Below, piece after piece: positions 1-13,008 of a DNA stretch of 64,000 nt (positions within the stretch are counted from its first letter, which is position 1; every line of letters begins with the position of its first letter). The DNA comes from Magnolia sinica (taxonomy: Eukaryota > Streptophyta > Magnoliopsida > Magnoliales > Magnoliaceae). The stretch covers positions 104,387,759 to 104,451,758 of the forward strand of contig NC_080578.1 in NCBI RefSeq assembly GCF_029962835.1. Reading direction: 5' to 3'. The notes under the pieces are model-generated. The model was not told the origin of the DNA, made no database searches, and worked only from the letters and a program-made list of their open reading frames with translations. A program made the position numbers and the translations under genes.

Positions 1-1299
1 TTTTTCTTTTTTCTTTTTTTGGTTTGGGCATACAAATAAAGTTAAGGTGGGCCCTGCTTAGGTGGGCTACCACATGGCTACACATATAAAGTGGGCCCCC
101 ACTTATGGATCACTTGGATAAAATACATGCCTCATCGTGGGGTCCATCCGAGTGGGCCATACGGCCACATCATCATACACAAAAATAACTAAATAAAAAG
201 AGAGGGAGAGAGAGAAATGGAGTGGGATACGTGTGATGGAGGGCTCCGCCACTATGAGCCCTCCCTTGCAAGAAATTATACATCAAGTGGGTCCCAATAC
301 ATGTGGGCCCACCAAATCAAGGATTCAACGGTGGAGATCCTTTCCCCACCAAATGCAAGGTCAAGATGACCCTATCCATACATGGAAAGTAAACATCATG
401 ATGGGGTCGATGGAGAATGGCCCCATCATGGAATGATCATGAGGATCAAAGTGGTCCATCGGCCACATCAAGGATCCAAAGTGAGATCCACACCATCAAT
501 CGGTAGGCCTCACTTGGCCCATCATTAAAACATGAAAATCTATCCTAATAAGCACCCACCGTTGATCTTCTTGGTCCTTTGGAAAGTCGATCTCCTTGTG
601 CTTCACTTTGATGGAGGGAGATGAGAAGTGGATGACTTGGATGAAGGATCTTTGGGATAGGAAGTGGGCCACCAAATCACATTTTTCTCTCCATGGGAAG
701 GCTTGGACGTGGGATTTTCCTTACTTGAAAAAAGTGATGAGAAATGGGAGAGAGAGAGAGAGAGTTGTAAGAAGAGAGGGAGTAGCTTAGATAGGCCATG
801 ATTACTTGTAAGAGAGGGTGGCTAGCAATAAATGCTTGTAAGAAGGCTAGGGGGTAGGGTGGCTATAGCTAGGGTAGGTTGGCCATAGCTAAGGTAGGGC
901 GGCTAAGGCTAGAGTAGGGTGGCTATAGCTAGGGTAGGGTAGCTATGGCTAGGGCAGGGTGGGTATAGCTAGGGTGATGTCATCCATCACCCTCATGATT
1001 ACCTAGAGATTGGTGCCACATGGGATGAGTGGATCCCACAATATGCAGTCCACAGTCATTAAAATGCACGGTCCACACCTTATGATCTAAGCGTCGGGTT
1101 GGCACACGAGACGGGGCGTTGGAACCGCGGCGACGGTGCGATCGTAATGGTATGGGTCTCGGGTTAAGGTGGCTCAAATCTATAGGATATGACCTAGGAT
1201 CGTGCGCAAACGTCGATTATAGGCCTTAGGTCACTGAAATTCGACGGGAAGGATCGCGGCAGTCGACGGAACAATACGAACTAGGATACGGGTCTTACA
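1..1299 (-). repeat. 3' LTR of the gypsy element (partial, cut by window edge)
   Basis: It matches 12050-13327 closely, with a few percent mismatch and small indels by eye. On the - strand it begins TGTAAGACCC at 1299, immediately after a purine-rich tract. Only about 1.3 kb of an expected 4.1 kb is visible. Confidence 0.9.
838..980. repeat. Minisatellite in the 3' LTR (about 22 bp unit, about 6 copies)
   Basis: Imperfect tandem copies of a unit containing AGGGTGGCTATAGCT. The matching array in the 5' LTR (about 12895-13008) has about one unit fewer. Confidence 0.8.
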
Positions 1300-1312
1300 G
1301 CTCTCCCCACCT
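1300..1312 (-). other. Polypurine tract of the gypsy element
   Basis: The - strand reads AGGTGGGGAGAGC and abuts the TGTAAGACC start of the 3' LTR. This is the expected place and composition for the plus-strand priming site. Confidence 0.75.
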
Positions 1313-1419
1313 AATAAAAATTTCATCCTCAAAATTTTCACTACCATCGCAGCTAATCGTAACTCATAAGGAAATAGAAAACATAACATCATATATAATC
1401 AAAATACAGTACAACATAC

Positions 1420-4400
1420 AATCAAACATCGAAAAGATGGGGATAGCGCTCGCGAATCTCTGCCTCGCGCTCGCAAGACGCCTCATCTACACTATGATGA
1501 CCCCACTGCACCTTCACCAAGGGAATGACCTTGGTCCGTAGGACCTGCTCCTTTCGATCAAGAATATGAACTGGCTGCTCAACATAAGAAGCGTCCTCAC
1601 AAACCTCCAACGGCTACCAATCAATAACAGGCACGATGTCTGACCCACACTTCCTCAACATAGAGACATGAAAAATGTTGTGGAAGCCAGACAACTTAGA
1701 TGGCAAGGCAAGCCGATAGGCCACGGCACCAATGCGCTCGGTGATCTCGAAAGGTCCTGTAAATCTCAGGGCAAGCTTGCCCTTCACTCCAAAATGAACC
1801 ACACTCTTCATGGGTGAGATCTTGAGATACACATGGTCCCCAATGGTAAACTCCAAGGGACGACGCCGACGGTCAGTAAAACTCTTCTGCGGGCTCTGAG
1901 CTGTGCGTATCCTCTGCCTGATGATGTCGATAGTCTCTGACGTCTGCAGCACAAGCTCGGGACTTAGGAGATGCCGCTCTCCAACTTCGGTCCAACAACT
2001 TGGAGATCTGCACAGTCTGCCATATAATGCCTCAAAAATAGCCATGCCAATAGTCGCCTGATAGCTGTTGTTGTACGCGAACTCAGCCAATCGCAAGTGC
2101 TTGTCCCAACTACCCGAGAAATCAATCGCACATGCCCTAAACATATCCTTAAGGATCTGGTTGACCCTTTTGGTCTGTCCATCGGTTTGCAGATGATACG
2201 CAGTGCTGAGCTGCAAATCAGTCCCCATCGCTCTCTGGAAGCTCCTCCAAAACTGAGACGTGAACCTCGGATCTCGGTCTGAAACGATCGAGACAAGAAC
2301 ACCATGCAGTCTCACGATCTCATCAACAAATATCTTGGCGAGCTGGTCCATATGTCAAGTCTCACGAATCACAAGAAAATGTGCCGACTTCGTCAGACGG
2401 TCCACAACAACCCAGATGGCGTCATGACCGCACTGAGTCCTCGGTAAACCTATGACAAAATCGATAGATATATGCTCCCACTTCCACATCAGGACGTTCA
2501 ACGGCTACAATAGACCAGGGGGTCTCTGATGATTAGCCTTGACACGCTGGCACGTGTCACACTCGACCACAAAGCTAGCTATCTGGCACTTCATCTCTGC
2601 CCAAAAATACTGACGCCTCATATTGCGATACATCTTCGTCGAGCCAGAGTGGATAGAAAATCGCGATCGATGTGCCTCGGTCATAAGATCTCGGCGTAAC
2701 TCAGGAATATCCAGGACACATAATCGACCTCTGAAGCGAAGTCCACCATCAGACCCAATCTGCCAATCTGTCTGACTCTCAGATGCTGCCTCTGCTCGGT
2801 AATCCTGTAATGACTCGTTTGTCTGCTGAGTCTCGATCACCCTTGCAACAAGAGAGGGTTAAATCGACAGGCTCGATAGCTGAACGATAGAAGACTGCAA
2901 ACTAAACTCGAAGTCGTACTCTGCTATATCCTCGAGCACCCTCTACTCCTGAATCATCATATGCGCCACTAGGCCTCGTGGCTGACGGCTGAGGGCATCC
3001 GCCACCACGTTTGCCTTGCCCGGGTGGTACTGAAGATCAAAATTATAGTCCTTCAGGAGCTCCATCCAACGCCTTTGCCTCATGTTCAGCTCGGACTGAG
3101 AGAACAGATACTTCAAGCTCTTGTGGTCGGAGAAGAGCTCGAACCTCACCCCATAAAGATAGTGTCTCCACACCTTTAGTGCGAAGACCACTGCTGCGAG
3201 CTCCAAAACATGTGTAAAGTAGTTCAACTCATAGACCTTAAGCTGACGAGACGCATAAGCCACCGGCTTCCTGTGCTGCATCAGGATAGCACCCAAGCCA
3301 ACTCGCGAGGCATCAGTAAATACAACAAATCCATCACTCCCAGAAGGAAGAGTGAGGACAGGAGCGGACGTGAGGTGGTCCTTTAGCTCCATAAATGCCT
3401 GCTCATAAGCGTCGCTCCAAACGAACTCGGCACCCTTTCGGGTCAACCTGGTCAACGGGGCTGCAATGCGAGAGAATCCCTCAATAAAACGTCGGTAGTA
3501 GCCTGCCAAACCAAGAAAACTACGGATCTCAGATGCATTTGTGGGCTGGCCCTATTGACGCACGGCATCAATCTTCAAGGGGTCCACGGCGACACCCTGC
3601 CTCGTCACTACATGACCGAGGAACTTCACCTCCTCCTACCAGAACTCGCACTTCTCCAGCTTCGCGCAAAGCTGGTGTGCACAAAGGGTCTACAATGTAA
3701 TCTCTAGATGCCGCTCATGCTCCTCACGAGCCCTCGAGTAGATCAGAATGTCGTCGATGAACACCACAACAAACTGGTCGAGATACGGACGGAAGACCTC
3801 GTTCATCAACTGCATGAACACTGCGGGTGCATTGGTCAGTCTGAAGGACATGACCTGGAACTCAAAATGACCATAGCGAGTCCTGAAGGCTGTCTTCAGG
3901 ATATCCTCATCTCAAACCCGAACCTAATGATAACCGGACAGCAAGTCTATCTTCGAAAGAACTGCGCCTCCTGCAGCTGATCAAATAAATCATCGATCCT
4001 CGGAAACGGGTACTTGTTCTTGATTGTGACCTTATTGAGCTCGCGGTAATCTACGCAAAGCCTCAATGAGCCATCCTTCTTCTTCACGAAGAGTATCAGT
4101 GCTCCCCACGGTGAACTACTCGAACGGATAAAGCCTAACTCACATAACTCGTTCAACTGCTTCTGCAGTTCCCATAGCTCTAACGGTGCCATACGATACG
4201 GGGCCTTCGAAATAAGCGCGGTACCGGGCACGAGATCAATCTGGAATTCGGTGCGCCGACAAGGTGGTAACCTTGGAATCTCCTAGAACACATCGGGAAA
4301 ATCACAAACGACCGGAAGCTAGTCAATACACAAAGTAACTGACTCCTTAATGGCACACGACAACAAGCAGGAAAGCTGCTCTCCTCTGGGCTCGGTAATA

Positions 4401-4713
4401 AATGGAACTCTAGCACGCTGGGTATATAAAACGTGACTGTCCTCGCGAAGCAGTCCAATACGGCATGATACTCGACGAGCCAATCCATACCTAGGATAAC
4501 ATCAAAATCAAACATCAGCAATACGAATAGGTCGGCAGGTAAGAAGATATCCCTAATCAGAACGGGGCAAGATGCGTAAAATCGGTCTAATACTGCAGTC
4601 CTCCCTAAGGGCGTCGATACTGACAAACCCTCGCGGGCAGACTCCATCAGCAAACCGATCGATCGACAGAAATCAGCGGCCACAAAGGAATACGATGCAC
4701 CAAAGTCAAACAA
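1420..4713 (-). pseudogene. pol region of the gypsy element (protease, RT, RNase H, integrase, chromodomain)
   Basis: Conceptual translation shows family landmarks in the standard order. There is a retropepsin-like stretch near 4710-4600 and the RT blocks [17 protein letters not shown] near 4100-4030. RNase H carries FTDAS and DHKSLKYL between about 3320 and 3110. The integrase has an H2C2-type finger followed by a core with a D...GRD/DQLAK-like region (about 2840-1960). The C-terminal module around 1600-1420 looks like a chromodomain. The region is degraded, with several breaks, and is not expected to make a working polyprotein. Confidence 0.85.
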
Positions 4714-4960
4714 TACACATGCAATACATGCAGAAACAAGGAGAGTACCCTCGACGACCTCTCCTGATTACTGAGGGTCCTGCTGTGCGACATAAAATCT
4801 ACCCTGGGCCTGCTGAGAAGGTGCAGGTCCCCTCTGAGGTCTCTGCTGATGCTACTGCCACTATGGTGGCCTAATCTGCCACCTCTACTGCTGTGGGGGA
4901 GGCCCTGGAGGCTGGTGCTGTGGTTGTTGTTACTGCTGTGGTGGCTGTCGTGGGGGCTGA

Positions 4961-7900
4961 TGTAACGCCCTGAAATTCAGGGGTCGAGCATAACTCAGTT
5001 CCCGAGTTCCAAAACATCACTTATGTAACATATGCAATGATGGATGTATGTTGTCTGTATGAGTGCATAAAACATGGAATAGATTAAGCCAAACTGTAAC
5101 ATAATTCAGGGATAAGTGAAATTCGCGAGCGGAAGACTTAAAGAAGTATAGATATCAGTATATGTCCCTGAGATATGCATACTCTGCCAGGTTATAATTA
5201 CATTCATGTGTGTCTCAAAATGCAAGTATCAAATGAAATAAACCATTACAAAATAAACCCTGTATCCCCGTAGATTAGGACACGGCTCACATGAACCCGC
5301 CTGAGAACTGCATAAAAGAAAATGCATCCTCATCATCCTCATACTCCTGCTCTGCCTCAGGGGTCGCGTCATTATCTGCATCTAAGACAGAGTCGGGTTG
5401 GTGTTGAAACACCGTCCCAGAATGTGGGAGCGAGTGATCAACTCAGTGGAACTATACAGTAAAAGTTAACATGATATCAAATCAATCAAGCAGTAATGAT
5501 AAGGCAATACAATCAAACATGTCCTAAGTACTCTTGTTAATGCAAGGATGTATGAAGAAATGATGCATGCCCTCGTCTGCACTCCCTCAGCGTCTTCATC
5601 TTACGATACGCATGACAACCTCCTGCAGTGCCAACGACGCCAACGCACATGCAATTCGGTGCATGAACATGATTACCAAGTTGTTATTAGTTCTTTTCAT
5701 ACAGCAGGATTGGGAAGATAAAGTACCTTCCTCATATCAATTCCCAAACGGTGATCCATTCTAGGATCGTCAGTCCTAGACAATCTCATACGATCATGTG
5801 ATTCTAGGTCGTTGCAAAGGGCTCGTCACCAATCAATGCATGCCTATCATACCTTAGTCCTACCCTAAGGTTCGTCGCCTTAATGCAGTATCAAGGTATG
5901 CTCGAGGTCACTAAAAAGGGCTCGTCACCAATCAATGTAGGCCGACAGTGCAAATATAGTGTCACATACCACCATATTCGGCTCACGAATTTGGTGTGCT
6001 CACTGGTCACTACAGGGAGGCTCGTCACCCCAACGTAGACCGACAGCTCGACCACAGTGTCCCATACCACCATGCCCGGCTCATGAGTCTTAGCGGATCA
6101 AGGTACAATGGTTAACGGGATTGCATTGGTAAGTTTGGTACCCTAGATTTAAACAATAGCGTCCATACATGGTGTACATCCACCGGGACAATCGAGTTAC
6201 TTGACGAACTCGACTAGCAAGAGCGCACGTTGAGTTAAACGACATAGAGTGCGCAAATACTCCGAGTGGCTAAACCACTGCCGACAACCCTAATACGACT
6301 CGGGTTCGTCAAACACGTCCTACGTGGCGAAAATAACCTCGGCCACGAACTCAAAGTTTGTTACTGATTCCCTGGACTATTTCATAGTCCCAAATACATT
6401 CAATTATAACAGATATTCATATTAACAATTTAGAATAGTAATGGAACAACAATTCTAATCATACAGTATGTGAGCATTTGAAGAATATCAACTTAACATG
6501 AATTTACACATAAGAAATGCTTGAATTTAACCAACAAAGAATGTAAATTGCATGTGAGAAATCATACACACCCATAGGATAGTTGAGACTCTCTCCTCAA
6601 CGCCCGTAAATAGAATAATATCTGACACGCTAGATCATTCAGACATTTCTACAAACACTTAAACTACATATTTTAACATACACGATGTATGTTGGTGATA
6701 ACACACATTTGGACAATTCCTTTTGCTAAGGAGTTAATACACATACAACTAACACAAATACACGACTATTAATCATGGCAAACACATGTTCGTATTTCAT
6801 ACATATACGATACTTTCTACATGTACATGGAATACACAAATCTCAATATATCTCATATATATCAGGAACGCAATATAAACATCGCATTTGGCATGTGAAA
6901 TTACACCACAACAATAATAAACCATTAACCAACATTGAAAGCCTTGAAAACCATAACCTATACGAATATAGTCCGCACCTTAAACCAGAAAATGCGCACA
7001 GATCTGATTCAGACGATAAGTATTCGTCAACGGCGACTAGATAACCTAAGGCATGAATAGAAATAAGCTACATCAACACTTAGACTATTCTAAGCTCTAA
7101 AACAGACTAGGGTTTGATTGACTTACCCAAGAATGAACTTAGAATCGCCGGAATAACAATTCAGAAGTGATGGTTTAGGGATGCAGAGTAACAAGGAAGA
7201 ATCTCAAGATGATTCACCAACATCTCTCTCACTTTCTCTCTTTTTTCCTCTCTCTCTCTCTTAGCTAGGGTTAGAAAATTCGTATGGAATTGAGAGTGAG
7301 GGTTTTAAGGTCTATATATAGGCCTAAAATGGATGAAAATAGCCCCAGGGCCAAGGTATACTTAGGTTATAACCAAATCAGGTCTATATTGGTCCAACGG
7401 AGCACTTCTGGTGGTCCTTTTTTCACATGCGGTCGGACTTAAGCTCACTGACCATGGATCTAGGTCAGGCTGAGTTTTTGTACCGATCAGATTTACAGAT
7501 CAGCCGTGGCGGACCAATCTCAATTCAACGGTCACCGAAACTCGATCAGGTCCACAAGCACTACAACATGCCAGAGCCATCTTCCTTGATCCGAGGGTGA
7601 AATTGGGTCAGAATCCAACGGTCAGAAAGCTTAGAATCGGCGCGCAAGCGACACGACTCAGATTTCATAAATTCATATTTAATTTCTCAGCTTTCTCACA
7701 CTCTATACTCCAGACTCAAACAAATCGACCCAAGACATCATCTGGACTTGATTTTTGAGGTGATGGTCAAGCCAACCAGGTGATCATAATTGTCTAAGAT
7801 CATCGCTATCGGACTTTCGACGCGCAGTCCAGGTCCGATATGAAGTTTCCAAGTACTCCCGAGAGCAATTGGATTTAGCGTTGAATCCCAGATTTCAGGG

Positions 7901-8069
7901 TAATATAGCGCTAACGATTCTACAGGTTTTGAGTCCTGCAGATCAAATTTAAAGTGATTGATGCTAATTTCACAAGCAATCGAGTTTAGCGCTAAATAAC
8001 CCACATTAAACTTCTAAAGAATTTAAGGTAGTACTCGGGTCTTTGCATGAAATTTTTCGGGTCATTACA
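4961..8069 (-). mobile_element. Solo LTR (Tekay/Del-like) nested inside the gypsy gag region
   Basis: On the + strand this 3109 bp block starts TGTAACGCCC and ends GGGTCATTACA, with TG...CA ends. It is flanked by gctga (left) and actga (right), a near-perfect 5 bp target duplication. A TATATATAG box near 7320-7312 on the - strand, followed by a CT/GA-rich leader, gives the promoter orientation as -. No internal region or second LTR is present, so it is a solo LTR left by recombination between the two LTRs of a later insertion into the host element. Confidence 0.85.
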
Positions 8070-9046
8070 ACTGATGCGGTGTCCTTGGCTGTTGCCGCTG
8101 TGGATGGGGACACTCGTGCACGCGATGCCCTGTCCTACCGCACCCAAAGCAGTACCTGCGAACAGTCCCGGAGGTGGTGCTGGGGGTACTGCTGGTGCTC
8201 GAAATGCTGGGCGGGTCGTGCGTCGCTGCTGTGAACGATGTTGCTGCTGCTGGGAAGAACCAGAGGGCATCTTCCTTTTCTGATCTCCTCTCTAGTCACA
8301 GGCTCTCTGCAAACTGGCCCAATCTGACTCATAAATCTGTGCCCTCTCCACGATCTGCTCAAATATCGGAAGCAGGTGTTCGATCACACGACTCCTGAGG
8401 GCAGGACGCAAACCGTTCTCAAAACGGCGGGCCTTCCGCCCCTCATCATCAACAAGGTATGTCACGAATCTCGACAGAAACGAGCCTCATACTGGGACAC
8501 AATCATGTCTCCCTGGACCAGAGTCTCAAACTCTAATGTGCGTTGCTGTCGCACATGCTGGGGAAAGAACTTCCGGTCAAACCGGTCCACAAAGTCCTCC
8601 TAGGTCCACACAAAATCGACCGCTACCGATCGGGCTACAGATGCCCACTAATGCTGAGCCTCACCCTGGAGAAGGAATACAGCTAATGGGACTCGCTGCT
8701 AGGTCGTACATCTCATGGTATCAAATATCTTCTCCACCTCGGAGCACCATATCTCTGCTGCAGTAGGGTCAGGCTCGCCCCGGAAACGCGGAGGATCGTG
8801 TTGTCGGAAGTCCTTGAGAAGGGCGCTTGCACGCTCCTGCTCGGCCTCGGCTGGTGTAACAGTGGGACGCCTACTCTGCCCCTGAAGAATAGCGGTCATC
8901 GTCTGAAGCATCTGCTGCACTTGGGTGGCACTCACAGGTACGGTCGGATCCGCACCGGTCTCAGGTAAGGGAGTGGCATCCTCGGGCTGAAAAGCAGGGA
9001 TATCCAGTGGTGGAGCGAGATTCGTTCGGGTCGATCTTCTAGCCAT
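8070..9046 (-). pseudogene. gag region of the gypsy element (N-terminal part)
   Basis: From 9046 leftward the - strand encodes a protein beginning MARRSTRTN with an FRGEPDP-type segment typical of the gag capsid of plant chromoviruses. It lies just downstream of the primer binding site. The reading frame is broken, and at 8069 it runs into a nested solo LTR; further gag-like sequence lies beyond the nested LTR (below 4960). Confidence 0.75.
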
Positions 9047-9199
9047 TACGTCCTACAGGAAGGAACAAGGGCCTATTAGCCTTGAGAATTCTCGAAGACA
9101 TATATGTTAAGGGTCTAAATTGCTAAGTTATTCGGACTTGGAACCTTTCCACCCTAAGTTCATAGAAGATATGTGATGTAATCCTTAGATATTCCCAAG

Positions 9200-9218
9200 T
9201 TATGCTCTGATACAAACT
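9200..9218 (-). other. Primer binding site of the gypsy element
   Basis: Directly inside the 5' LTR the - strand reads TTTGTATCAGAGCATAAC. This resembles the initiator methionine tRNA primer site (TGGTATCAGAGC) used by most plant Ty3/gypsy elements, and it fixes the inner edge of the 5' LTR at about 9221. Confidence 0.75.
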
Positions 9219-10529
9219 TCTGTCATGCCCCAAACTCGGAAAACGAGCTCACAAAATTCTCAATCGCCGAATCCGGCGCCGACAACCTCCATAGTGTCCC
9301 ATTCTCGGATCCCGCACTCGCATGCCAGATTCCGATCCTGGGATCCTACAAAGAGGATTTTCAGTATAATTTTTTTTTGTAATAGAGTATAACCACGAGC
9401 ATAACCAAGTCACAAAACAACATCACCACATATCCACTAAATCAAAAACTTTTAAGTACAATGCAGAAAAGGAAATACAAGATGATTAAAAAGCTCCAAA
9501 ATGATCAGGTGTGCGCCCCTGCCTCAACGCTGCTGCTGTCCAACAACACCTGCACGCAACGGTCGTGCATAAGCTTACAAAAGCTTAGAGGGTGGTGTAA
9601 GTGTGTGCGCAAGGCAAGCGTCAAGTGTACAATATCAGAGTAATGCAGAAGTATGCGGTAAGTCCATGAATGATATCAGTTGTACCAAAGCTATATGATG
9701 CAAGACATGAATGCTATCAGCCATACCAAGGCCATGTGATGCGAGGCCCATGTAGCCAATGTCATATGCGAGATGCAAAGCAAGCGTGCTAGTACTCATC
9801 AAGTACACATATCAATACAGTTCTTCTCTAGATATCACCGAGGTCTAATACACCTCACACTGACTGCCTCCTCCCTAGCTGCACAGTCAAGCAAGTGGAA
9901 GAGACCACACTATCCGCCTGACCAGTAGTTTGCCAATACCTACCCGGCTCGTCGATAGCGGACTCATTTGCAAGCTGGTCAAACTCAGCCTATCTTGTAG
10001 CCCCCTCACTCGGGCGGATAAGGCCACACCTCCTTCCAACCGACCACGACACAGTGGGAGACGCGGTCTACTGGTATTCGGCACTCGGGCGCTCGTGTAT
10101 CCACTCGGTCTAGACGTTGGAGCATCTCCTGGTACCAAAAAGGTTCTGGAATTTTCACCCAAGGACATCCTAAGTACTCACAATGCTAGAATCAATATTT
10201 TCGGTATCCGATACGACCATCCACGATGTGCCTGTGGAGGCCACGCCCTGATGTCGCTAGGGCTTGCAGTGAATCACGACACACAATGCAAAATGCATGA
10301 GTCAAACCATCAGTCATGCAGCAATCTCACACATACCACGTGCTCATGTAGGGCACTCCGTCTCATAAGGAGTCCCGTAAATGTCTCAGCCTAACGGCTT
10401 ATGCTATGATCAAACATTCCTCACATCAAGCATACATATGATTCGTATGGGCATGAGTTATGGAGATATACTAATCATGTTACAAAGTGGTGAATTATCC
10501 TTACAATGCAGATGAGCCTAAACGGCCTA

Positions 10530-10985
10530 CACACAACAAGTACGGCCTATCAATGGGCCCTAGGGAGAGTTGTAATGCGGACATTTAACAAACATTATAC
10601 TTACAATGTGGACGTCAAACCAACATTGCTCCCAAGGCATAGCCTGCCACAAAATATCATTACCCAAACCATAGGGAATCACGCATTGCAATGGACCTAT
10701 ATACATTTTATTGGGCCTCGACCCATAGGCCTTAGATGCATCAAATGGGCCGCCTCATATGGGCCTTATATAAATCAAGTGGGCCGCATCAATGGGCCTT
10801 GTGCACATTGCAATGGGCCATAACCCATGGGCCTTGAATACAGCATAATGGGCCTTATAACATGGGCCTTATATTCATATCAAGGTGGGCCTTACGTATA
10901 TCAGATGGGCCACACCAATTGAGCCCCATAAGTACATCAAATGGGCTACATTACATGGGCCTTACATTCATAATAAGGTGGGGTC
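10530..10985. repeat. Cluster of TGGGCC motifs inside the 5' LTR
   Basis: TGGGCC or its close variants recur more than a dozen times, spaced roughly 20-40 bases, between short AT-rich spacers. It looks like a degenerate tandem array. TGGGCC/TGGGCY is a known plant promoter motif class, but no function is shown here. Confidence 0.6.
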
Positions 10986-12015
10986 CACTTGAACTATATA
11001 TCTGTCTTATTTTTAGCCTCAAGCCCTAAAACAGCTTTCAAAATGGTTAGACAGATTGGATGCAACACATGTATCATGGTGGGGGTCCACATGAAGGCCC
11101 ACCATGATGTGTATATTATATATAATGTAATATATAATATATACAATATAATATATACAATATAATATAATATATATACACACACACACACACAAACACA
11201 CAGCGTAGTCCATACGTGGGGTGGGTCCCACCATCCAGGGTGGACGGTGCGGATAGAACACATAAGGCAAGGTGGGTTTCACCGTCCACGGCCAGTGGAC
11301 GGTGAGAATGAAACTCATACATCACTGTGGGTCGCATGTGGGGCCCTCCATAGCATTTACTTTACATCCAAGCCATTGATAAGGTTGTGCGGGCCCAGAC
11401 GAATAGGAAAAACAAATTTCATCTTGATCCAAAACTCCTGTGGACCCAAAAATGGATTTCAAGGGCAGACGTTCAATCCCACTGTTTCTCATGATGTGGG
11501 CCACCTGAGTTTCAGATCGGGCCAATTTTTGGAGGGGGCCCACTTCAAGCAGGGGCCCACCCAATGAACGGATTGGATGACAAATATACACCATGGTGGG
11601 GCCCACGGCTGGGACCGTGGGTCCTTACCAAATCCTGCGCCTCTGACAGCAGCAACGTCTGCTACATGTAAATCGTTTTTTTTTTTTTTGGAAACCAAGT
11701 TTTTCTGCGGTTTTTCATGTATAGGACCCGCATCAACTGAATCCAGCCCATCCATTGCTCTCTAAGGCTCAAGACCGTCCCAACGAGTCCAATATCTGAT
11801 GTTTTTCGGCGCATAAAAATGACAGGGGGACTTTCAACGGTAGAAATCGTTGTTTTGCATGCTATAGCCCACCCAAAGATCGGATGGATTTCATTTTTCA
11901 GCTCAACGCCTAAAATGATTTGGTAAATAAGATGGATGGCATGGATTGAACTCATACATCAATGTGGAGCCTACACAAGTGGACCACCTCAAAATCATGT
12001 GAACCAAGCTAATAT
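10986..12015. repeat. Fold-back (FB1) repeat cluster inside the 5' LTR, with TA/CA microsatellite
   Basis: Several partial copies of the FB1 fold-back family lie here (about 10986-11110, 11215-11345, 11330-11612 and 11718-11990). They are recognised by GTGGGGCCCAC ends next to CCATCCAT/ATGGATGG motifs. A TATA-rich then CA-rich microsatellite lies at about 11113-11202. No host gene is seen. Confidence 0.65.
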
Positions 12016-12894
12016 TTGTGTTTTTCCCAAACCACATCCAGAGACGCTGGACTCTTTTTCTTTTTCTTTTTCTTTTTTTTTTTGGTTTGGGCAGACAAAT
12101 AAAGTTAAGGTGGGCCACCACATGGCTACACATATAAAGTGGGCCCCCACTTATGCATCACTTCGATAAAATACATGCCTCATCGTGGGGTCCATCCGGG
12201 TGGGCCATACGGCCACATCATCATACACAAAAATAACTAAATAAAAAGAGAGGGAGAGAGAGAAATGGAGTGGGACGCGTGTGATGGAGGGCTCTGCCAC
12301 TATGAGCCCTCCCTTGCAAGAAATTATACATCAAGTGGGTCCCAATACATGTGGGCCCACCAAATCAAGGATTCAACGGTGGAGATCCTTTCCCCACCAA
12401 ATGCAAGGTCTAGATGACCCTATCCATACATGGAAAATAAACATCATAATGGGGTCCATGGAGAATGGCCCTATCATGGAATGATCATGAGGATCAAAGT
12501 GGTCCATCGGCCACATCAAGGGTCCAAAGTGAAATCCACACCATCAATCGGTAGGCCTCACTTGGCCCATCATCAAAACATGAAAATCTATCCTAATAAG
12601 CACCCACCGTCGATCTTCTTGGTCCTTTGGAAAGTCGATCTCCTTGTGCTTCACTTTGATGGAGGAAGATGAGAAGTGGATGGCTTAGATGAAGGATCTT
12701 TGGGATAGGAAGTGGGCCACCAAATCACATTTTTCTCTCCATGAGAAGGCTTGGACGTGGGATTTTCCTTGCTTGGAAAAAGTGATGAGAAATGGGAGAG
12801 AGTGAGAGAGAGTTGTAAGGAGAGAGGGAGTAGCTTAGGTAGGCCATGATTACTTGTAAGAGAGGGTGGCTAGCAATAAATGCTCGTAAGAAGG

Positions 12895-13008
12895 CTAGGG
12901 GGTGGGGTGGCTATAGCTAGGGTAGGGTGGCTATAGCTAAGGTAGGGTGGCTAAGGCTAGAGTAGGGTGGCTATAGCTAGGGTAGGGTGGGTATAGCTAG
13001 GGTGATGT
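12895..13008. repeat. Minisatellite in the 5' LTR (about 22 bp unit, about 5 copies)
   Basis: The same AGGGTGGCTATAGCT-type unit as at 838-980, one repeat shorter by eye. The difference arose after insertion of the element, since the two LTRs are identical at that moment. Confidence 0.8.
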
